64,000 nucleotides of DNA, from the NCBI GenBank assembly GCA_013396655.1, contig WBMV01004775.1, forward strand, positions 54,719 through 118,718. The letters are read 5' to 3'. Source of the DNA: Campylorhamphus procurvoides (lineage: Eukaryota; Chordata; Aves; Passeriformes; Dendrocolaptidae). The notes beneath the pieces were generated by a model. That model was not told the DNA's origin. It searched no databases and worked only from the letters and a program-made list of their open reading frames with translations. A program made the position numbers and the translations under genes. Below, in pieces: positions 61,936 to 64,000 of the stretch; positions within the stretch are counted from its first letter, which is position 1; each line of letters starts with the position of its first letter.

Positions 61936-62898
61936 TGTGGTGATTTTACCCTGGCTGGACACCAGGTGCCCATCAAAGACACTCTGTCATTCCACTCCTC
62001 AGCAGGACAGGGGAGAGGTCACTAACCAACTGTGTCGGGCAAAAGAGAATTGATTGGTAGAATTTAATTTATTACCCATCAAATCAGTGTAAGAATGAAA
62101 AATAACTCCAAAAATTAAAAATAGCTTTCTCCTTCCCCTCATTTATTCCCGGGCTTAACTTTCATCTTGAATTCTCTACATCCTCTCCTGCAAAGGAGTA
62201 GAGGTATGGGGAATGAGAACGGCAATCAATTCATCCTTCACATGTTCTCTCTGCTGCTCTTTCCTCCTCATACTCTTCCCCTGCTCCAGCGTAGGGGGCC
62301 CTGCCATGAGATACCATTCTTTGTAAACTGCCCTGGCATGGATCCCTTTCCAAGAGATGCACTCCCTCAGGAACAATCTGCTCCAAAGTGGGTCCACCAC
62401 AGAGTCACAACTGCCAGCAAACCTGCTCCACTATAGGCTCCTCTCTCCGCGGGCTCAGCAGTCCTGCCAGGACCCTACTTCAGCACAGGCTTCCCACAGG
62501 GTCACAGCCTCCTTCAGGTATCCATCTGCTCTGGTATGGGGTCTTCCATGGGCTGCAGGTGGATCTCTGCTCCACCATGGACCTCCATGGGCCGGAAAGG
62601 AACCTCTGCTCTGGAGCCTGAAGCACCTCCTTCCTCTCCTTCTTCACTGACCCTGGTATCTGCAGGGCTGTCCCTCTCATATATTCTCAATCCTCTCTGG
62701 CTGCAGTTGCTAACTTTTTCTGTTCTTAAATATCCTATTCTGGAGCCTGATGTACTTGGCCTTGGCCAGCATAAGGTCTGTCTTGTGTCTGCCTGTCACT
62801 GGCTCTGTCAGATATGGGAGAAACCTCTAGCAGCCTCTCACAGAAGCCACTCCCATGACCCCCTTGCTATGAAAACTTGTCTACACAAATCAAATAAC
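61936..62898 (-). mobile_element. Avian ERVL-type LTR (solo)
   Basis: Recognised from its order of blocks on the minus strand. The 3' terminus is at left (TGTGGTGATTTTACCCTGG, GACACCAGGTGCCCATCAAAG, CTCAGCAGGACAGGGGAGAG). A minus-strand AATAAA lies at about 62068-62073. Repeated CTGCTCC-containing units follow between about 62280 and 62600, and the U3 5' end lies near 62890 (CTTGTCTACACAAATC). No internal retroviral sequence adjoins it. The flanks GTAGT (61931-61935) and TTAGT (62899-62903) agree at four of five positions, a possible decayed target-site duplication. ORFs within it are chance frames. Confidence 0.78.
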
Positions 62899-62903
62899 TT
62901 AGT

Positions 62904-62952
62904 AAAAGCAAACAAAACAAAGCAAACAAACAAACAAAACCCACAAAAAAAC
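62904..62952 (+). repeat. A-rich CAAACAAAC tract
   Basis: AC-only sequence just outside the LTR edge. Confidence 0.85.
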
Positions 62953-64000
62953 CAGTTATGCAAAGAATAATCTTTTTTATCATTGTTAAATACTGATTAA
63001 TTATGTTTAATTAAAAATTCATAAACCAACCTAAGAATATTTCTCTGATTTATTATTGGGATAAACTGATGTCAAAAAGGATTATTTCAACATGAAATGC
63101 CAGTCTGGCCTAAAGAAGTGCCAGTCAGAGCTTGCAGTTTCTATTCTGTGAGAAATGTTTATATTTGAATGTTTGATTTCATTTTATGAAAAAAAAATAA
63201 ATTATGCAACTGTTCTGAAAGCATCATAGTGAGCCCTGTTTCCAAAAATAAATATGTACCTAAGGATCTGTCAAACATCTAAATTCCTGGATGCTTTGGG
63301 CTGCCTATTTCCAGTCATACTGAGAGTCATGTGTGGCCAGTTCTGATGCAGAAGATGTCAGGTGGGAAGTGAGAAGAGATGCAGCTAGAAGCTGGTGTGC
63401 TTCTAGCCTGCTTCACTTGTGTGCACAGTTGCATAGAAGTCTAAAAACCTGGTCCTACTGCAGGCATTAACTTTTATCCTAACAAGAAATCCGTACTAGA
63501 GGCAGTTTGGAAATTCAATGTTTCTGTAAGGTGATATGCAACTCCTGGCCAACATGCAACAAGCTTGCAGAATCCATACCTTGCCTCCTGCATCAGTACA
63601 GAATTCTTCTTTTATCTTGATTCAGAAAGTTCTTCCTCTTTGAAGCCTCTTTGATAAACTCTGACACAGTTAAATCTGCCCCATAATTAAGCTGTTACAA
63701 CTCTTGCTGACTTGGAATGTTAAGCACCTATTTTGTAGCTGAATTCTGTCCATTGCTCTTAATAAATTTGCAAGCACTTAGCAGGAAAAAGAATTGCACT
63801 AAATACAAGAACTGTGGAGAGCCATCATTGGGTAATTAATTTATGACTGTGAAGTGCACAGAGCCCTCCACAGTGTCAGTGGGTCTCAGACAGTGTTGTT
63901 TTAGGATTCAAGCTTGTCCTTGCAGTCAGTGACAAACCTGAAAAGACGTTGGAGCCTGTTGATTTCTCATGAGCTAGCATTTGTAGGAGGAAGGAAGGGA
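62953..64000. other. Non-coding DNA to window end
   Basis: No gene, exon signature or recognised repeat family. Confidence 0.6.

Noticed and set aside
62167..62970. Overlapping ORFs of 74-144 codons on both strands
   Set aside because: They lie within the GC-richer ERVL LTR, which does not encode protein, and one runs into the A-rich tract.
1..64000. tRNA, rRNA, snRNA or microRNA genes
   Set aside because: No tRNA A/B boxes in cloverleaf context, rRNA segments or snRNA cores were recognised. The small hairpins have stems too short for a miRNA precursor.

Overview
The window looks like vertebrate, specifically avian, nuclear DNA. It is AT-rich by eye and has no long open reading frame. It carries CR1 (chicken repeat 1) LINE fragments, recognisable from their 3' tails (AATCATAGAAT on the opposite strand), from the phrase 'accatccctggaggtg' and from reverse-transcriptase pieces. 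It also carries two LTRs of a common avian ERVL-type family. A songbird is plausible but not provable from sequence alone. There is no bacterial, phage, CRISPR, rRNA or tRNA content. No complete protein-coding gene is visible. Nearly every ORF is chance, a simple-repeat translation or a transposon remnant.

Layout. Positions 1-7536 are a scarred, repeated region broken by five single N characters (591, 1699, 4181, 7371, 7452). One segment of about 2.5 kb is present completely at 4540-7035 and almost identically at 1700-4180. Part of it occurs a third time at 1-590, and an 80-base scrap of it lies at 7372-7451. Each large copy carries the same dead, internally deleted CR1. The three large copies are three distinct sequences, so the region is either a real tandem duplication that assembled badly or retained haplotype duplicates. 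The right end of the array runs into an LTR-like element (about 7031-7840).

Positions 7537-64000 are ordinary intronic or intergenic DNA, apart from a sixth N at 30716. Seven CR1 remnants (15909, 17430, 20859, 22768, 31879, 39238, 55199) and two ERVL LTRs (14942 and 61936) lie here, and all nine read on the minus strand. Such a bias is typical of insertions antisense to a transcribed gene, so the block may lie within introns of a plus-strand gene. Two weak plus-strand exon candidates (8045-8164 and 27118-27279) are both flanked by splice consensus and have compatible codon phases, which fits that idea, but I cannot name a gene. A cluster of splice-flanked segments at 48665-52319 is a candidate lncRNA.

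The remaining content is simple repeats (A-rich CAAA stretches, poly-T, a C/T tract), a 43-bp tandem duplication, several perfect small hairpins, one short telomere-like patch and one candidate regulatory element near 14.1-14.3 kb. I found no new biological system. The most informative anomalies are the 0-7.5 kb repeat structure, the strand bias of the transposons and the unexplained exon-like segments.
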